Positions 51,244 through 60,010 of a stretch of 64,000 nt of DNA are shown here, piece by piece (the first letter of the stretch is position 1; the number at the start of each line of letters is the position of its first letter). The position numbers were made by a program, and so were the translations under genes. Below the pieces are notes generated by a model. It made no database searches. It saw only the letters and a list, made by a program, of their open reading frames with translations, and was not told the origin of the DNA. This DNA comes from Mycobacterium branderi (GTDB taxonomy: Bacteria > Actinomycetota > Actinomycetes > Mycobacteriales > Mycobacteriaceae), in the NCBI RefSeq assembly GCF_010728725.1, contig NZ_AP022606.1, positions 744,001 to 808,000 on the forward strand. Direction: 5' to 3'.

Positions 51244-52076
51244 CGCAGCAGATGCTTTCGGGCGAATTGCAGCGACTCCGCCAGCATCGCCTCGCGCTCA
51301 TGGGCGGAACGCGCGCGCGACGTCGACACCTCCAGGACGACGTGGCCGGCGAAGTCGCTACCGGCCAGCATCTGGCACACCTCCACGACCGGCTGGGTGC
51401 CCCGGCCGGGCATCAGATGTTCGTCGGCCGGCAGCCCGCTGCCGTCGCACAGATGCAGGTGCACCAGGCCCGAGCCCATCCGCTGGGCCATGTCGAGCGC
51501 GTCGCTGCCCGCGGTCGCGGTGTGCGACAGGTCCAGCGTGTAGTGCGCGTGGTTGCCGTCCAGCGGATCGTAGGACGGCGAGAACGCGGAGATCGCCGGG
51601 CCGGGCCCGCCGCCCCGCCTGCGCATCCGCTCCATCGACTGCCGGAAGAATCGGTCCGCCCTGAACGGGAACATGTTCTCCACCGCCACGAGCACGTCGC
51701 TCGACTCCTCCAGTGCGGCAACCTGTTCGGAGAACCCCTCGGCGTAACGGCGCTGCCAGCGGAACGGCGGATGCACGACGACGGTTTGGGCGCCGAGCTT
51801 TTCGGCGGCCCGCACGCTGCGTTCCAGCTTCGGTATCGGGTTGGATCCCCACACTCGCTGCGAGATCAGCAGGCACGGCGCGTGTACCGACAGCACCGGC
51901 ATCCGGTAGCGCCGGGAGAGCTTCTGGACGGCGGCGATGTCCTGGCTGACCGACTCGCCCCACACCATCAGCTCGACGCCGTCGTAGCCGAGCTTGGCCG
52001 CATACTCGAAGGCGGCCTCGGTCCTCATCGGGTAGACCGAGGCCGTCGACAGGCCGACCTTGATAGCTGGGCGCAC
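51240..52076 (-). CDS. sugar phosphate isomerase/epimerase-type TIM barrel, Rv0498-like
   Basis: A 278-residue xylose-isomerase-like TIM barrel. Visible features are GLSTASVYPMRTEAAFEYA at the start, YDGVELMVWGE (first acidic metal ligand), VVHPPFRWQ, VAVENMFPF (Glu ligand), and LVHLHLCDGSG with LMPGRGTQP near the end, which supply the His and acidic residues of a divalent metal site. Substrate is unknown. It starts with GTG and lies 7 bp after the Rv0497-like gene in a run of coupled genes. Confidence 0.87.
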   Translation of the reverse strand: MRPAIKVGLSTASVYPMRTEAAFEYAAKLGYDGVELMVWGESVSQDIAAVQKLSRRYRMPVLSVHAPCLLISQRVWGSNPIPKLERSVRAAEKLGAQTVVVHPPFRWQRRYAEGFSEQVAALEESSDVLVAVENMFPFRADRFFRQSMERMRRRGGGPGPAISAFSPSYDPLDGNHAHYTLDLSHTATAGSDALDMAQRMGSGLVHLHLCDGSGLPADEHLMPGRGTQPVVEVCQMLAGSDFAGHVVLEVSTSRARSAHEREAMLAESLQFARKHLLR

Positions 52077-52083
52077 TGACTGG

Positions 52084-53088
52084 CTAGCCGGATTGCAGCA
52101 ATGCCAGCGGCCCCAATGTGACCAGCGCCCCCACCGCCACCGCGATCAACGTGCTGCCGATGTCCTCGGTCTTGCGGACCACCCGAACCCCGACCACCAG
52201 ACCGAGGATGACGAGCACCGAAAGCACCAGCGCCACAATGTTGTTCCACCGCCACAGCTGGTCGAAGGCGATGAACAGCCCGGCGCCGAACGCGACGGCC
52301 AGAATCGACTGCAGCACAACCAAACCGCCGTGCAGCAAGGCTTCGGTGCGGTCCGGCCACGCGTAGGCGTCCTCGGTATCGTCGGCGGCCAGATCGTCGG
52401 CGACATCGTCAATGTCGGAGTCGACGTCGGAGTCGAGATCGGCGTAGTCGTCGGCCTCGTCGATGTCCGGGTAGTCCTCGTCGGCCTCGACGTCGTCGGC
52501 GGTCTTGTCGCGCAGGAACCGGCCGAGATAGGACCGCACGTAGGCGGAGTCCTCGGTGGGCGGTTCGGCCTCGCGCACGTCGGTGTCCATGACGTCGACG
52601 GGCATGCCGGCGTAATCCTCCAGCGGGTCGGGGTTCATCCCCTCGGCGCCGGCTTGCGCGGCGGGCCGGACGGCTCGCTCCTCGTCGTCGACAGGGGCTT
52701 TGCGGGTCGGCAACGGGTAGGGGCTGCGCTCGGGGCGAGCTTCACGCGGGGGCCGCTGCGGCGACGACTCCGGCCAGCGCGGCTGCGGCTCGGACCAGTA
52801 CGGCGCTGCGTCGGCGGCCTCGTCGACGGCGGGCTCGTCGACCCGGGTGGCGCCGTTGGGGCGACGGGCATGTGACCGTGGGCCGGGCCGTTCGGTCTCG
52901 TCACGCTCGGCCTCCTCACCGACGACCGGGATCTCGCCGGTCAGCTCGGCGACGGTCACTGCGTCGTCGTTGCCGCGCCGCCGGCGGCGGCGTCCGGCGG
53001 GGGGCGGCGCGCCGATGGTGCCGTTCTTGGCCAGCAACTCGGCTACCGAGATCGGCCGGGTGCCCGGGCTGTCGTTGGGTCCAGTCAT
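52084..53088 (-). CDS. acidic cytoplasmic domain with two C-terminal helices, Rv0497-like
   Basis: A 334-residue membrane protein. The N-terminus has [19 protein letters not shown], a short conserved motif of actinobacterial membrane proteins. A long disordered region rich in Pro, Arg and then very acidic (many Asp/Glu, residues about 165-245) leads to two or three membrane helices at the C-terminus. Function is unknown. Its ATG overlaps the exopolyphosphatase stop (ATGA, 53085-53088). Confidence 0.83.
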   Translation of the reverse strand: MTGPNDSPGTRPISVAELLAKNGTIGAPPPAGRRRRRRGNDDAVTVAELTGEIPVVGEEAERDETERPGPRSHARRPNGATRVDEPAVDEAADAAPYWSEPQPRWPESSPQRPPREARPERSPYPLPTRKAPVDDEERAVRPAAQAGAEGMNPDPLEDYAGMPVDVMDTDVREAEPPTEDSAYVRSYLGRFLRDKTADDVEADEDYPDIDEADDYADLDSDVDSDIDDVADDLAADDTEDAYAWPDRTEALLHGGLVVLQSILAVAFGAGLFIAFDQLWRWNNIVALVLSVLVILGLVVGVRVVRKTEDIGSTLIAVAVGALVTLGPLALLQSG

Positions 53089-54104
53089 CGTGTGCTGCCT
53101 CTCGATCGGCTAACCGCAGTCCGATCAGCTTGCTGGCTTCCAGCATCCCGCACGGAAGTCTCGACGAGGGCGGTTCCGTCGGCTTCACTGTCAAGTTTGC
53201 GCAAGATGAGACCTTCCCGCAGCGCCCACGGGCAGATGTCCACCGTTTCTATCGACAGCGCTCGCATAGTCGCCTCCGCCACCAGAGCTCCCGCCACGAT
53301 TTGCGGCGCCCGCTCGGCACTCACTCCTTCCAGTTCGGCTCGGTCAGCCGTGGTCATCCTAGAGATGAAAGATATGAGTTGTCTGAGGCCGCTTGCGGTC
53401 AATGTCCGCTTCACCCGCGGGCCGGCCGCCGACGGCGCCGCGCCGGTCAGCCGCGCCAGGGAGCGGAACGTCTTCGACGTTGCTACGGCAAGGTCGGGTG
53501 TGCCGGGTTCGAGGAGTGTGGCGCTGGGCTCGGCGAGCTCGGAGTCTAGCCAATCCCGCAGCATGCCGACACGCCGCCGGCCCGGCGGATCGTCTTGCAG
53601 CCATTCGCGCGTCAGCCGTCCGGCGCCCAGCGGCAGCGACAACGCGACCTCGGGTTCCTCGTCGACACCGTTGGACAGCTCGAGCGAGCCGCCGCCGATG
53701 TCGAGGTTGATGATCCGCCCGGCGCTCCACCCGTACCAGCGGCGCACCGCCAGGAAGGTCAGCCGCGACTCGTCGACGCCTCGCAGCACCCGCAGCTCGA
53801 CACCCGTTTCGGCCTTTACCCGGGCCAGCACGTCCTCGGAGTTTTTGGCGTCACGGACCGCGGATGTGGCGAACGCCATCAATTCGGCGCAGCCTGAGCT
53901 GTCGGCAATCTTCGCGAACTCGTCGATCGTCGAAATCAGCTTGTCGACCCACCGTCGACTGATCTTGCCCGAGCTGTCGATGGTCTCGGCAAGCCGCAGG
54001 GTGGCCTTGGTCGAGCTCATGGGGGTCGGGTGCCCACCGCGGTGGGCATCCACCACCAGCAGATTGACCGTGTTGCTGCCCACGTCGAGCACACCCAATC
54101 TCAC
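53085..54104 (-). CDS. ppx1: Ppx/GppA phosphatase family protein (exopolyphosphatase), Rv0496-like
   Basis: A 339-residue protein of the actin-like ATPase superfamily. The phosphate-1 loop [13 protein letters not shown] and the second loop [12 protein letters not shown] are clear, and the catalytic Glu region follows [11 protein letters not shown]. It lacks the long C-terminal domain of E. coli Ppx, as do the short actinobacterial forms. It probably removes phosphate from polyphosphate chains. It starts with GTG at 54104, divergent from the Rv0495c-like gene, and leads the run down to proC. Confidence 0.9.
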   Translation of the reverse strand: MRLGVLDVGSNTVNLLVVDAHRGGHPTPMSSTKATLRLAETIDSSGKISRRWVDKLISTIDEFAKIADSSGCAELMAFATSAVRDAKNSEDVLARVKAETGVELRVLRGVDESRLTFLAVRRWYGWSAGRIINLDIGGGSLELSNGVDEEPEVALSLPLGAGRLTREWLQDDPPGRRRVGMLRDWLDSELAEPSATLLEPGTPDLAVATSKTFRSLARLTGAAPSAAGPRVKRTLTASGLRQLISFISRMTTADRAELEGVSAERAPQIVAGALVAEATMRALSIETVDICPWALREGLILRKLDSEADGTALVETSVRDAGSQQADRTAVSRSRGSTR

Positions 54105-54222
54105 GGGGACAACCTACTGCGTGGCGACGATGCAGACCGCGGAGCGGTCTGAGGAGGAGCCAGGCAATCAGGCCTGCGTGGCTCGTAGCTGCTCACCGGC
54201 GCAGCCACTACCGTGGACATAC

Positions 54223-55008
54223 GTGACGTCCTCGCAACCAGACCACCCGGGCGAAGTCGAATTGGACTTTGCGCGTGAATGGGTGGAGTTTTACGACCCG
54301 GACAATCCCGAGCATCTGATCGCAGCCGACCTGACCTGGTTGCTGTCGCGCTGGACGTGCGTGTTCGGGACGCCTGCCTGCCAGGGCACCGTCGCCGGGC
54401 GCCCCGACGATGGATGTTGTTCGCACGGTGCGTTTTTGTCCGACGACGACGACCGCGCCCGGCTCGACGACGCCGTGTCACGGCTGAGCGACGACGACTG
54501 GCAGTTCCGCGAGAAGGGCTTGGGCCCCAAGGGTTATCTGGAGCGCGACGAGCACGACGGCGAGAAGGCGTGGCGTACCCGTAAGCACAAGGGTGCGTGC
54601 ATCTTCCTGAACCGGCCCGGGTTCAAGGCTGGCGCCGGTTGCGCGTTGCACACCGCGGCGCTGCGGCTGGGCGTGCACCCGCTGACGATGAAGCCCGACG
54701 TCTGCTGGCAGCTGCCGATCCGGCGCAGCCAGGAGTGGGTGACGCGTCCCGACGGCAGCGAGATCCTCAAGACCACCGTCACCGAATACGACCGCCGCGG
54801 TTGGGGTGCGGGCGGCGCCGATCTGCACTGGTACTGCACGGGCGATCCGGCCGCTCATGTCGGCGCCGAGCCGGTGTGGCAGAGCCTGGCCGCCGAGCTC
54901 ACCGAGCTGCTCGGTGAGAAGGCCTACGCCGAGCTGGCCGCAATGTGCAAGCGGCGCAGCTCTTTAGGGCTCATCGCGATCCACCCGGCGACGCGACTCG
55001 CCGAATAG
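54223..55008 (+). CDS. conserved cysteine-rich protein, Rv0495c-like
   Basis: A 261-residue protein that I recognise only as the conserved actinobacterial Rv0495c type. Cysteines are placed in [40 protein letters not shown] and later DVCWQ and YCTGD, a spacing resembling iron-sulfur or zinc-binding proteins of the DUF3109/YkgJ kind. I chose the GTG at 54223; the open frame runs about 1.1 kb upstream but only as the antisense of ppx. The last 45 bp overlap the end of the convergent GntR gene. Confidence 0.83.
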   Translation: MTSSQPDHPGEVELDFAREWVEFYDPDNPEHLIAADLTWLLSRWTCVFGTPACQGTVAGRPDDGCCSHGAFLSDDDDRARLDDAVSRLSDDDWQFREKGLGPKGYLERDEHDGEKAWRTRKHKGACIFLNRPGFKAGAGCALHTAALRLGVHPLTMKPDVCWQLPIRRSQEWVTRPDGSEILKTTVTEYDRRGWGAGGADLHWYCTGDPAAHVGAEPVWQSLAAELTELLGEKAYAELAAMCKRRSSLGLIAIHPATRLAE

Positions 55009-55713
55009 CTTGTACGACTCGACCATCCGCAGCGCGCTGGCCTGCAGGTAGGCCTCGACCGTCGCGGCGGCCCCCGGGGCGTTGTGCGCCAGCACCGCGT
55101 CGGTGATCGTTTGCAGCTCGGCCACCACGGTGTCGGCGTCGTCGTAGGCGGCGGTCAGCTCGTGTTCGCGGCCGCCGAAGGCCTGCTCGACCCACCGGTA
55201 CAGCAGCCCCAGCGCCCGGTTGCGGGTGGCGTGCACCAGCACGCGGAAGAACGCCAGGTCGGCCTCTTGGCGGGCCTCCGAGGTCTCGGCCGTCTGAACC
55301 GCCGTCAGTGCCGCGCGCAGCGCCCGGGCGTCGTCGGGTGTGCTGCGCTCGGCGGCCAACCGGCCGATGAATGCGCCGAACGCAGTTCGCAGCTCCAACA
55401 GCTCCGCCAGGAAGTCCGGGCCCAGCTTGCGCACCAGCGCCTCGACCACCGCGGGGTGGGTCAGGCCGCCGGGGTCGCGAACCACGTTGCCGCTGCCCTG
55501 CCGGGCCTCGATCAGCCCCATGTGCTGCAGCCGCGCCAGCCCCTGCCGCAGCGACGTGCGGTTGACGCCGAACTGCTCGGAAAGTTCCCGCTCCGGCGGC
55601 AACGTCGACCCGGGCGGGAAGGCGCCGTCGAGGATGGCGTCGGCGATCGACGCGGCAATTTGCTCGTCGAGGCGCTGACGATCCGGCGGACGAAACGGGC
55701 TTGACTGGTTCAT
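54964..55713 (-). CDS. GntR/FadR-family transcriptional regulator, Rv0494-like
   Basis: A 249-residue FadR-type regulator. The winged helix-turn-helix spans about 18-75 ([20 protein letters not shown] and the wing RQGSGNVV), and a helical FCD ligand domain follows. In M. tuberculosis Rv0494 is described as a starvation- and lipid-responsive regulator. A perfect ATTGGT-CCA-ACCAAT palindrome overlaps its start codon, so it likely represses itself and the divergent operon. It is probably translated from a leaderless message. Confidence 0.92.
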   Translation of the reverse strand: MNQSSPFRPPDRQRLDEQIAASIADAILDGAFPPGSTLPPERELSEQFGVNRTSLRQGLARLQHMGLIEARQGSGNVVRDPGGLTHPAVVEALVRKLGPDFLAELLELRTAFGAFIGRLAAERSTPDDARALRAALTAVQTAETSEARQEADLAFFRVLVHATRNRALGLLYRWVEQAFGGREHELTAAYDDADTVVAELQTITDAVLAHNAPGAAATVEAYLQASALRMVESYKLFGESRRRVDRDEP

Positions 55714-55740
55714 TGGTCCAACCAATATAGTGGACGAACC
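55701..55740. promoter_or_regulatory. divergent promoter with GntR operator; leaderless starts
   Basis: Only 27 bp separate the two start codons (55713 minus, 55741 plus). On the plus strand TTGACT (55701-55706) and TATAGT (55726-55731) with a 19-bp spacer give a -35/-10 pair ending 9 nt before the ATG. On the minus strand TATATT (55729-55724) lies 10 nt before the other ATG. The perfect palindrome ATTGGTCCAACCAAT (55712-55726) fits the FadR-type TGGT-N3-ACCA operator and covers both. Confidence 0.65.
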
Positions 55741-56682
55741 ATGGACGCCGAACTCCGGTCCGCCGCTGTCCCGCGCTGGCGGGGCAAGCCCGGCCGCCTG
55801 GAAGTCTGGTATGCCACCCTGTCCGACCCGGCGACGCGGGCCGGACTGTGGGTGCATTGCGAAACCGTGGCACCGACTTCCGGTGCGGCTTACGGGCACG
55901 GTTGGGCGACGTGGTTTCCCGCCGACGGTCCGCCGCGCACAGCACGCTTCGGGCCGGGTCCGGTCGAGCCCGGGGATTCCGCGTGGTTCCGGGTTGGCGA
56001 CGTCCACGTCGCCGTTCAGGAACTGGCCGGCCGCGCCGGGTCGCTGGCCTGGGATCTGCGCTGGAAGGACACCGGCAGACCGCTGTGGACCTTCCCGCGG
56101 GCGGCGTGGGAGCGCGAGCTGTTGCCCGGCGCGCAGGTGGTGCTGGCGCCCACCGCCGATTTCACCGGGTCGCTCACCGTCGGCGACGCATCGCATGCGG
56201 TCAATGGCTGGCGCGGCGCAGTCGCGCACATCTACGGCCGCGGCAACGCCAAACGCTGGGGGTGGATCCACGCCGACCTCGGCGACGGCGACGTTCTCGA
56301 AGTGGTCACCGCGGTGTCGCACACACCGGGCCTGCGCAGGCTGCCTCCGATCGCGTTCGTCCGATTCCGGATCGACGGAAAGGATTGGCCGCCAATGGGT
56401 TTGCCGTCGCCCTGGATGAGGACCACGCTGGGGCTCTCGCATTGGCAGCTGGAGGGTCGTATCGGCGGTCGCAACGTCCTGATCCGCGTGGACCAGCCCG
56501 CCGATCGATGCGTGAGCCTGGGCTACACCGATCCTGACGGCGGCACCGCGGTGTGCACGAACACCGAGCAAGCCGATGTCCACGTCGAGCTGGGCGAGCG
56601 GCGCTGGTCGGTGCTTGGTCATGCGGAAGTCGGCTTGCGCGGCGATGAGGCGCCACTTATCAACGAGAGGATTCCGTCATGA
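55741..56682 (+). CDS. conserved hypothetical protein, Rv0493c-like
   Basis: A 313-residue soluble protein with many Trp residues and alternating beta-like segments, which suggests a lipocalin- or hydroxyneurosporene-synthase-like beta-sandwich; I cannot prove that fold by eye. Function is unknown. The ATG lies directly after the promoter at 55701-55740 with no room for a leader. The stop overlaps the next start (ATGA, 56679-56682). It is first in an operon ending in a GMC oxidoreductase and is likely controlled by the divergent GntR regulator. Confidence 0.8.
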   Translation: MDAELRSAAVPRWRGKPGRLEVWYATLSDPATRAGLWVHCETVAPTSGAAYGHGWATWFPADGPPRTARFGPGPVEPGDSAWFRVGDVHVAVQELAGRAGSLAWDLRWKDTGRPLWTFPRAAWERELLPGAQVVLAPTADFTGSLTVGDASHAVNGWRGAVAHIYGRGNAKRWGWIHADLGDGDVLEVVTAVSHTPGLRRLPPIAFVRFRIDGKDWPPMGLPSPWMRTTLGLSHWQLEGRIGGRNVLIRVDQPADRCVSLGYTDPDGGTAVCTNTEQADVHVELGERRWSVLGHAEVGLRGDEAPLINERIPS

Positions 56683-57011
56683 GTTTTCTGCTTGACCCGC
56701 CCATGCTGGTGGCCTCCGGCGTGCTCATCGAACGCGGACTCCCATCAGAGCAGCGCGACGCCGCCGAGGCCGCCACGCTCGGCGTGTTCTTCGGCGGCTC
56801 GTTCGGGCTTTACAACAACGTGCCGGGGCTCGGGGTGCTGTGGCGTCCGTTCCGGGCCCGCAATGGGCGCGACTTCATGTGGAACAGCGGGGTTTTCGGC
56901 GTGAAGACCGATACGCTCGGCCCTGGGATGCATGCGCTGGCCGCAGGCATTTTCGCGACGTACCCGTTGTTCCTCAAGCTCGGCCGCCGACTCGGGCGGC
57001 GCTTCGGGTGA
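56679..57011 (+). CDS. small conserved protein, Rv0492A-like
   Basis: A 110-residue protein with two moderately hydrophobic stretches (about residues 36-55 and 82-98) and a basic end (LGRRLGRRFG). Family function is unknown. It is coupled on both sides, by ATGA with the gene before and GTGA with the GMC oxidoreductase after (57008-57011). The conserved coupling suggests that it works with that oxidoreductase, perhaps as an anchor or accessory subunit; this is inference. Confidence 0.8.
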   Translation: MSFLLDPPMLVASGVLIERGLPSEQRDAAEAATLGVFFGGSFGLYNNVPGLGVLWRPFRARNGRDFMWNSGVFGVKTDTLGPGMHALAAGIFATYPLFLKLGRRLGRRFG

Positions 57012-58855
57012 CGGCCCCGTTCGGGCAGGCGCTGCTGCCCCAGGAGCGCGGCGGCCCGTCACCGGCCCAGTTGGTCGAACGCGTCGACCGCTATCTCGCC
57101 CGGTTGCCCACGGCGTCGCGGCTGGCGGTGCGAGCAGGGCTGTTGACCGTCGCAGCCGCCAGCTATCTGAGCACCGGCAGGTCGTTGTCGCGGCTGAGCC
57201 CGGAGGCGCGCGCCGCAGTGCTGCGCCGAGTGGCGGCATTGAGTCCGGATGTCGGTGCGGCGATCGAGGGATTGAAAGCCGTTGTGCTGCTTGCCAACGG
57301 CGCTGACACCTACGCCGCCGAATTGCTCGAGCGCGCCGGCGAACACGACGTAGCCCGACCTGACGCCGTGCTGAATGTTGCGTCGTCGCTTGATATCCCG
57401 TCCGTGGTGCGGGCCGACGCGGTGGTGGTCGGGTCTGGCGCCGGCGGCGCGATGGCGGCCCGCACACTGGCCCGCGCCGGGATGGCGGTGGTCATCGTCG
57501 AAGAGGGCCGGCGCTGGACCGTCGACGAGTTTCGCAGCATGCATCCGATCGACCGCTACGCCGGGCTGTACCGCGGCGCGGGAGCAACCGTCGCGCTGGG
57601 ACGCCCGGCGGTGGTGCTGCCGATCGGCCGGGCGGTCGGCGGCACCACCGTCGTCAACTCGGGCACCTGCTATCGGCCGCCGGTCGCCGTCCAGCAGCGC
57701 TGGCGCGACGAATTCGGTTGGGACTTAGCCGATCCGGACCGGCTGGCCGGTTACCTCGACGACGTCGAGCAGACGTTGCAGGTTGCCCCGGTGCCGCTGG
57801 AGATCATGGGCCGCAACGGACGGCTGCTGCTCGACGGCGCGGCAGCACTGGGCTGGCGGGCTGCGCCCATCCCCCGCAACGCGCCGGGCTGCGACGCGTG
57901 TTGCCAGTGCGCGATCGGCTGCCCGCGCAACGCCAAATTCGGGGTGCATCTCAATGCGCTGCCGCAGGCGTGCGCGGCCGGCGCGCAGATCGCGTGCGAC
58001 GCTCGCGTCGAGCGGGTGCTGCACTCGGACGGTCGCGCGCGAGGGGTACGGGCCCGTCGGCCCGACGGGACGGCGGTCGACGTGCTGACCGACACCGTGG
58101 TAGTCGCGGCCGGTGCCACCGAGACGCCTGGACTGCTGCGGCGCAGCGGAATTGGCGGGCATCCGCGGCTCGGCCGCAACCTTGCGTTGCATCCGGCGGC
58201 GATGCTGGCCGGTCGCTTCGACGAGGACATCACCGCGTGGCGCGGGGTGCTGCAAAGCGCGGCGGTCGACGAGCTGCACGAGTCGCACGGCGTGCTGATC
58301 GAGGCGACCTCGACGCCGCCGGGCATGGGGTCGATGGTGTTTCCCGGCTACGGTGCCGAGTTGGTCGGATGGCTGAACCGGGCTCACCGTGTCGCCACCT
58401 TCGGCGCGATGGTGGCCGACCGCGGCGTCGGCCGGGTGTATTCGGTGCGCGGGGAGACGGTGCTGCGCTACAACATCACCCCTACCGACACTGCCAAGCT
58501 GACGACCGCGCTGGAAGCAATGGGACGGCTGCTGTTCGCCGCCGGCGCGGTCGAGGTGCTGACGGGGCTGCCGGCCGGTCCGACCGTAACCAGCGTGCCC
58601 GCGCTGCAGGATGTTCTGGCTCGCACGAACCCGAAAAGCTTGCACCTGGCGGCTTTTCACCCAACCGGCACGGCCGCGGCCGGCGACGACGAGCTGCGCT
58701 GCCCGGTCGACCCGAACGGCCGGCTGCGCGGGGTCGACGGCGTGTGGGTGGCCGACGCGTCGATCCTGCCTAGCTGCCCGGAAGTCAACCCGCAGGTGTC
58801 GATCATGGCAATGGCGTTGGCGGTGGCCGACGAGGTTCTCAGCGCCCGTGGGTGA
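57008..58855 (+). CDS. GMC-family FAD oxidoreductase, Rv0492c-like
   Basis: A 615-residue flavoprotein. Residues 1-135 are a helical extension; the FAD motif VVVGSGAGGAMAARTLARAG starts near residue 137. In the substrate region is CDACCQCAIGCPRNAK, the cysteine cluster typical of this GMC subgroup, which includes long-chain alcohol and steroid oxidases. The C-terminal DASILPSCPEVNPQVSIMA motif completes the FAD site. It likely oxidises a lipid alcohol; the substrate is unknown. The GTG at 57008 overlaps the preceding stop; the longer reading covers the Rv0492A-like gene. Confidence 0.9.
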   Translation: MTAPFGQALLPQERGGPSPAQLVERVDRYLARLPTASRLAVRAGLLTVAAASYLSTGRSLSRLSPEARAAVLRRVAALSPDVGAAIEGLKAVVLLANGADTYAAELLERAGEHDVARPDAVLNVASSLDIPSVVRADAVVVGSGAGGAMAARTLARAGMAVVIVEEGRRWTVDEFRSMHPIDRYAGLYRGAGATVALGRPAVVLPIGRAVGGTTVVNSGTCYRPPVAVQQRWRDEFGWDLADPDRLAGYLDDVEQTLQVAPVPLEIMGRNGRLLLDGAAALGWRAAPIPRNAPGCDACCQCAIGCPRNAKFGVHLNALPQACAAGAQIACDARVERVLHSDGRARGVRARRPDGTAVDVLTDTVVVAAGATETPGLLRRSGIGGHPRLGRNLALHPAAMLAGRFDEDITAWRGVLQSAAVDELHESHGVLIEATSTPPGMGSMVFPGYGAELVGWLNRAHRVATFGAMVADRGVGRVYSVRGETVLRYNITPTDTAKLTTALEAMGRLLFAAGAVEVLTGLPAGPTVTSVPALQDVLARTNPKSLHLAAFHPTGTAAAGDDELRCPVDPNGRLRGVDGVWVADASILPSCPEVNPQVSIMAMALAVADEVLSARG

Positions 58856-58864
58856 ACGGATTGC

Positions 58865-59239
58865 TCAGCAGCGACCGGTGTGGCGACGAACATACTGCAG
58901 CGAGCAGACGCCACCTAGCCGATCCGCGCACCGCAGGCCGGGCACCAACGGACGTCGCAGCAACGCCGCGATCGACGAAAGATCTTCGGTGTGCAGGGTG
59001 CAGCTCGTCTGCGCGAGGTGGACCCGAACGGTGTCGACAATGAAATGCGCCCGCTCGACAGGGGTTGACCCGTAGCCGTCGTCATCGATGGTGCCGTGGG
59101 CTATCACCTCGCCCTCGTCGAGTTCGCGCTCCTCACAACGCAGCTCACCGCCGGGTTCGACACCGACGACAGCGCGGGGCCCGTCGACTTCTCGGTACTC
59201 GGCCGCATTGTCATCGTCGGAGAAGTCGAATATGTACAT
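58865..59239 (-). CDS. hypothetical acidic protein
   Basis: A 124-residue protein that I do not recognise. It starts MYIFDFSDDDNAAEYREVDG, is acidic through its first two thirds, has beta-like alternation in the middle, and ends with a Cys/Arg-rich tail with four cysteines. The amino acid balance is that of a real protein, whereas the rest of the same open frame upstream looks like antisense of the hydrolase. The start (ATG 59239) has only a GGAG immediately before it, so an upstream GTG is also possible. It converges on the GMC gene with a 9-bp gap. Confidence 0.55.
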   Translation of the reverse strand: MYIFDFSDDDNAAEYREVDGPRAVVGVEPGGELRCEERELDEGEVIAHGTIDDDGYGSTPVERAHFIVDTVRVHLAQTSCTLHTEDLSSIAALLRRPLVPGLRCADRLGGVCSLQYVRRHTGRC

Positions 59240-59312
59240 CTCCGGTTCATCGCCCACGTTGTCAGGGTCGCATAACGCTGACTGCGCTGTCGCGCGAATT
59301 TTGCTGGCGTGC

Positions 59313-60005
59313 TCACCTGCCGGGTGGGTCGGTGACGATATTGACGAGGATGTCGGCGACGGTCTCAGGTTGGGAAACATGCGGGCAGTGGCCGGCATCG
59401 ACCAGCACCGGTTGGACTCCGAGTCGCTCGACGGCCGCTTCGCGGATCCAGTCCGCGCGAAGTGTGCGGTCGCGGGTTGGGGCGATGACGGTGGATGCCG
59501 CTGCCGGTCGTCGGAGGCCCGGCTTGTGTTGGTAGCCAGCGGCAGGGATAAAGGCACGCAGCGTGCCCAGGGCCCAGTCCTGCACGCCTGGGTTGCAGTC
59601 ATGAAACAGGAAGTGGCGGGCGGCGTCCGGATCTCGAATGGGGTCGATGCCGACCCACTCGGGGTGGAACAGCTTGGCCGGCTCGGTGTGTATTTCCTCG
59701 ACGAGGCTTCGGCCGTTGACGAAGTCGGGAATGTAGGCCGCCAGCCACACAACAGCGACGGCGTCCAGCGCGGCGGCAATGGAAGGAAGCAACGTCCCGG
59801 CGCCGGAATGCCCGACAATCGTAACGTCGCCGCGAGCAGTTATCTGGTTGGCGGCCAGCTGCGCGTAGTCATCGACATCGTCCAGGGGTTTGTCGGTGTG
59901 CAAATCGACGCTGACACCACGGTGTCCCCGTTGTTCCAGAGCATGCTCGAGCTGAGCCCATCCCAGCGGGGACTGGGTGGTGCCGTGTACGAGGACGAAG
60001 TCCAC
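59313..60005 (-). CDS. alpha/beta hydrolase
   Basis: A 230-residue hydrolase of the short, cap-poor kind. It begins MDFVLVHGTTQSP (the HG oxyanion motif), has the nucleophile elbow VGHSGAG near residues 63-69, and the catalytic His in DAGHCPHVS near the C-terminus. These features match the esterase/EstC-like group. It starts with GTG at 60005, 5 bp after the stop of the MpaB-type gene, so the two are probably co-transcribed. Substrate is unknown. Confidence 0.87.
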   Translation of the reverse strand: MDFVLVHGTTQSPLGWAQLEHALEQRGHRGVSVDLHTDKPLDDVDDYAQLAANQITARGDVTIVGHSGAGTLLPSIAAALDAVAVVWLAAYIPDFVNGRSLVEEIHTEPAKLFHPEWVGIDPIRDPDAARHFLFHDCNPGVQDWALGTLRAFIPAAGYQHKPGLRRPAAASTVIAPTRDRTLRADWIREAAVERLGVQPVLVDAGHCPHVSQPETVADILVNIVTDPPGR

Positions 60006-60010
60006 GTGAC

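Noticed and set aside
53092..54222. Upstream extension of the Rv0495c-like frame
   Set aside because: It is antisense to the ppx gene and low in protein-like character; the GTG at 54223 begins the conserved part.
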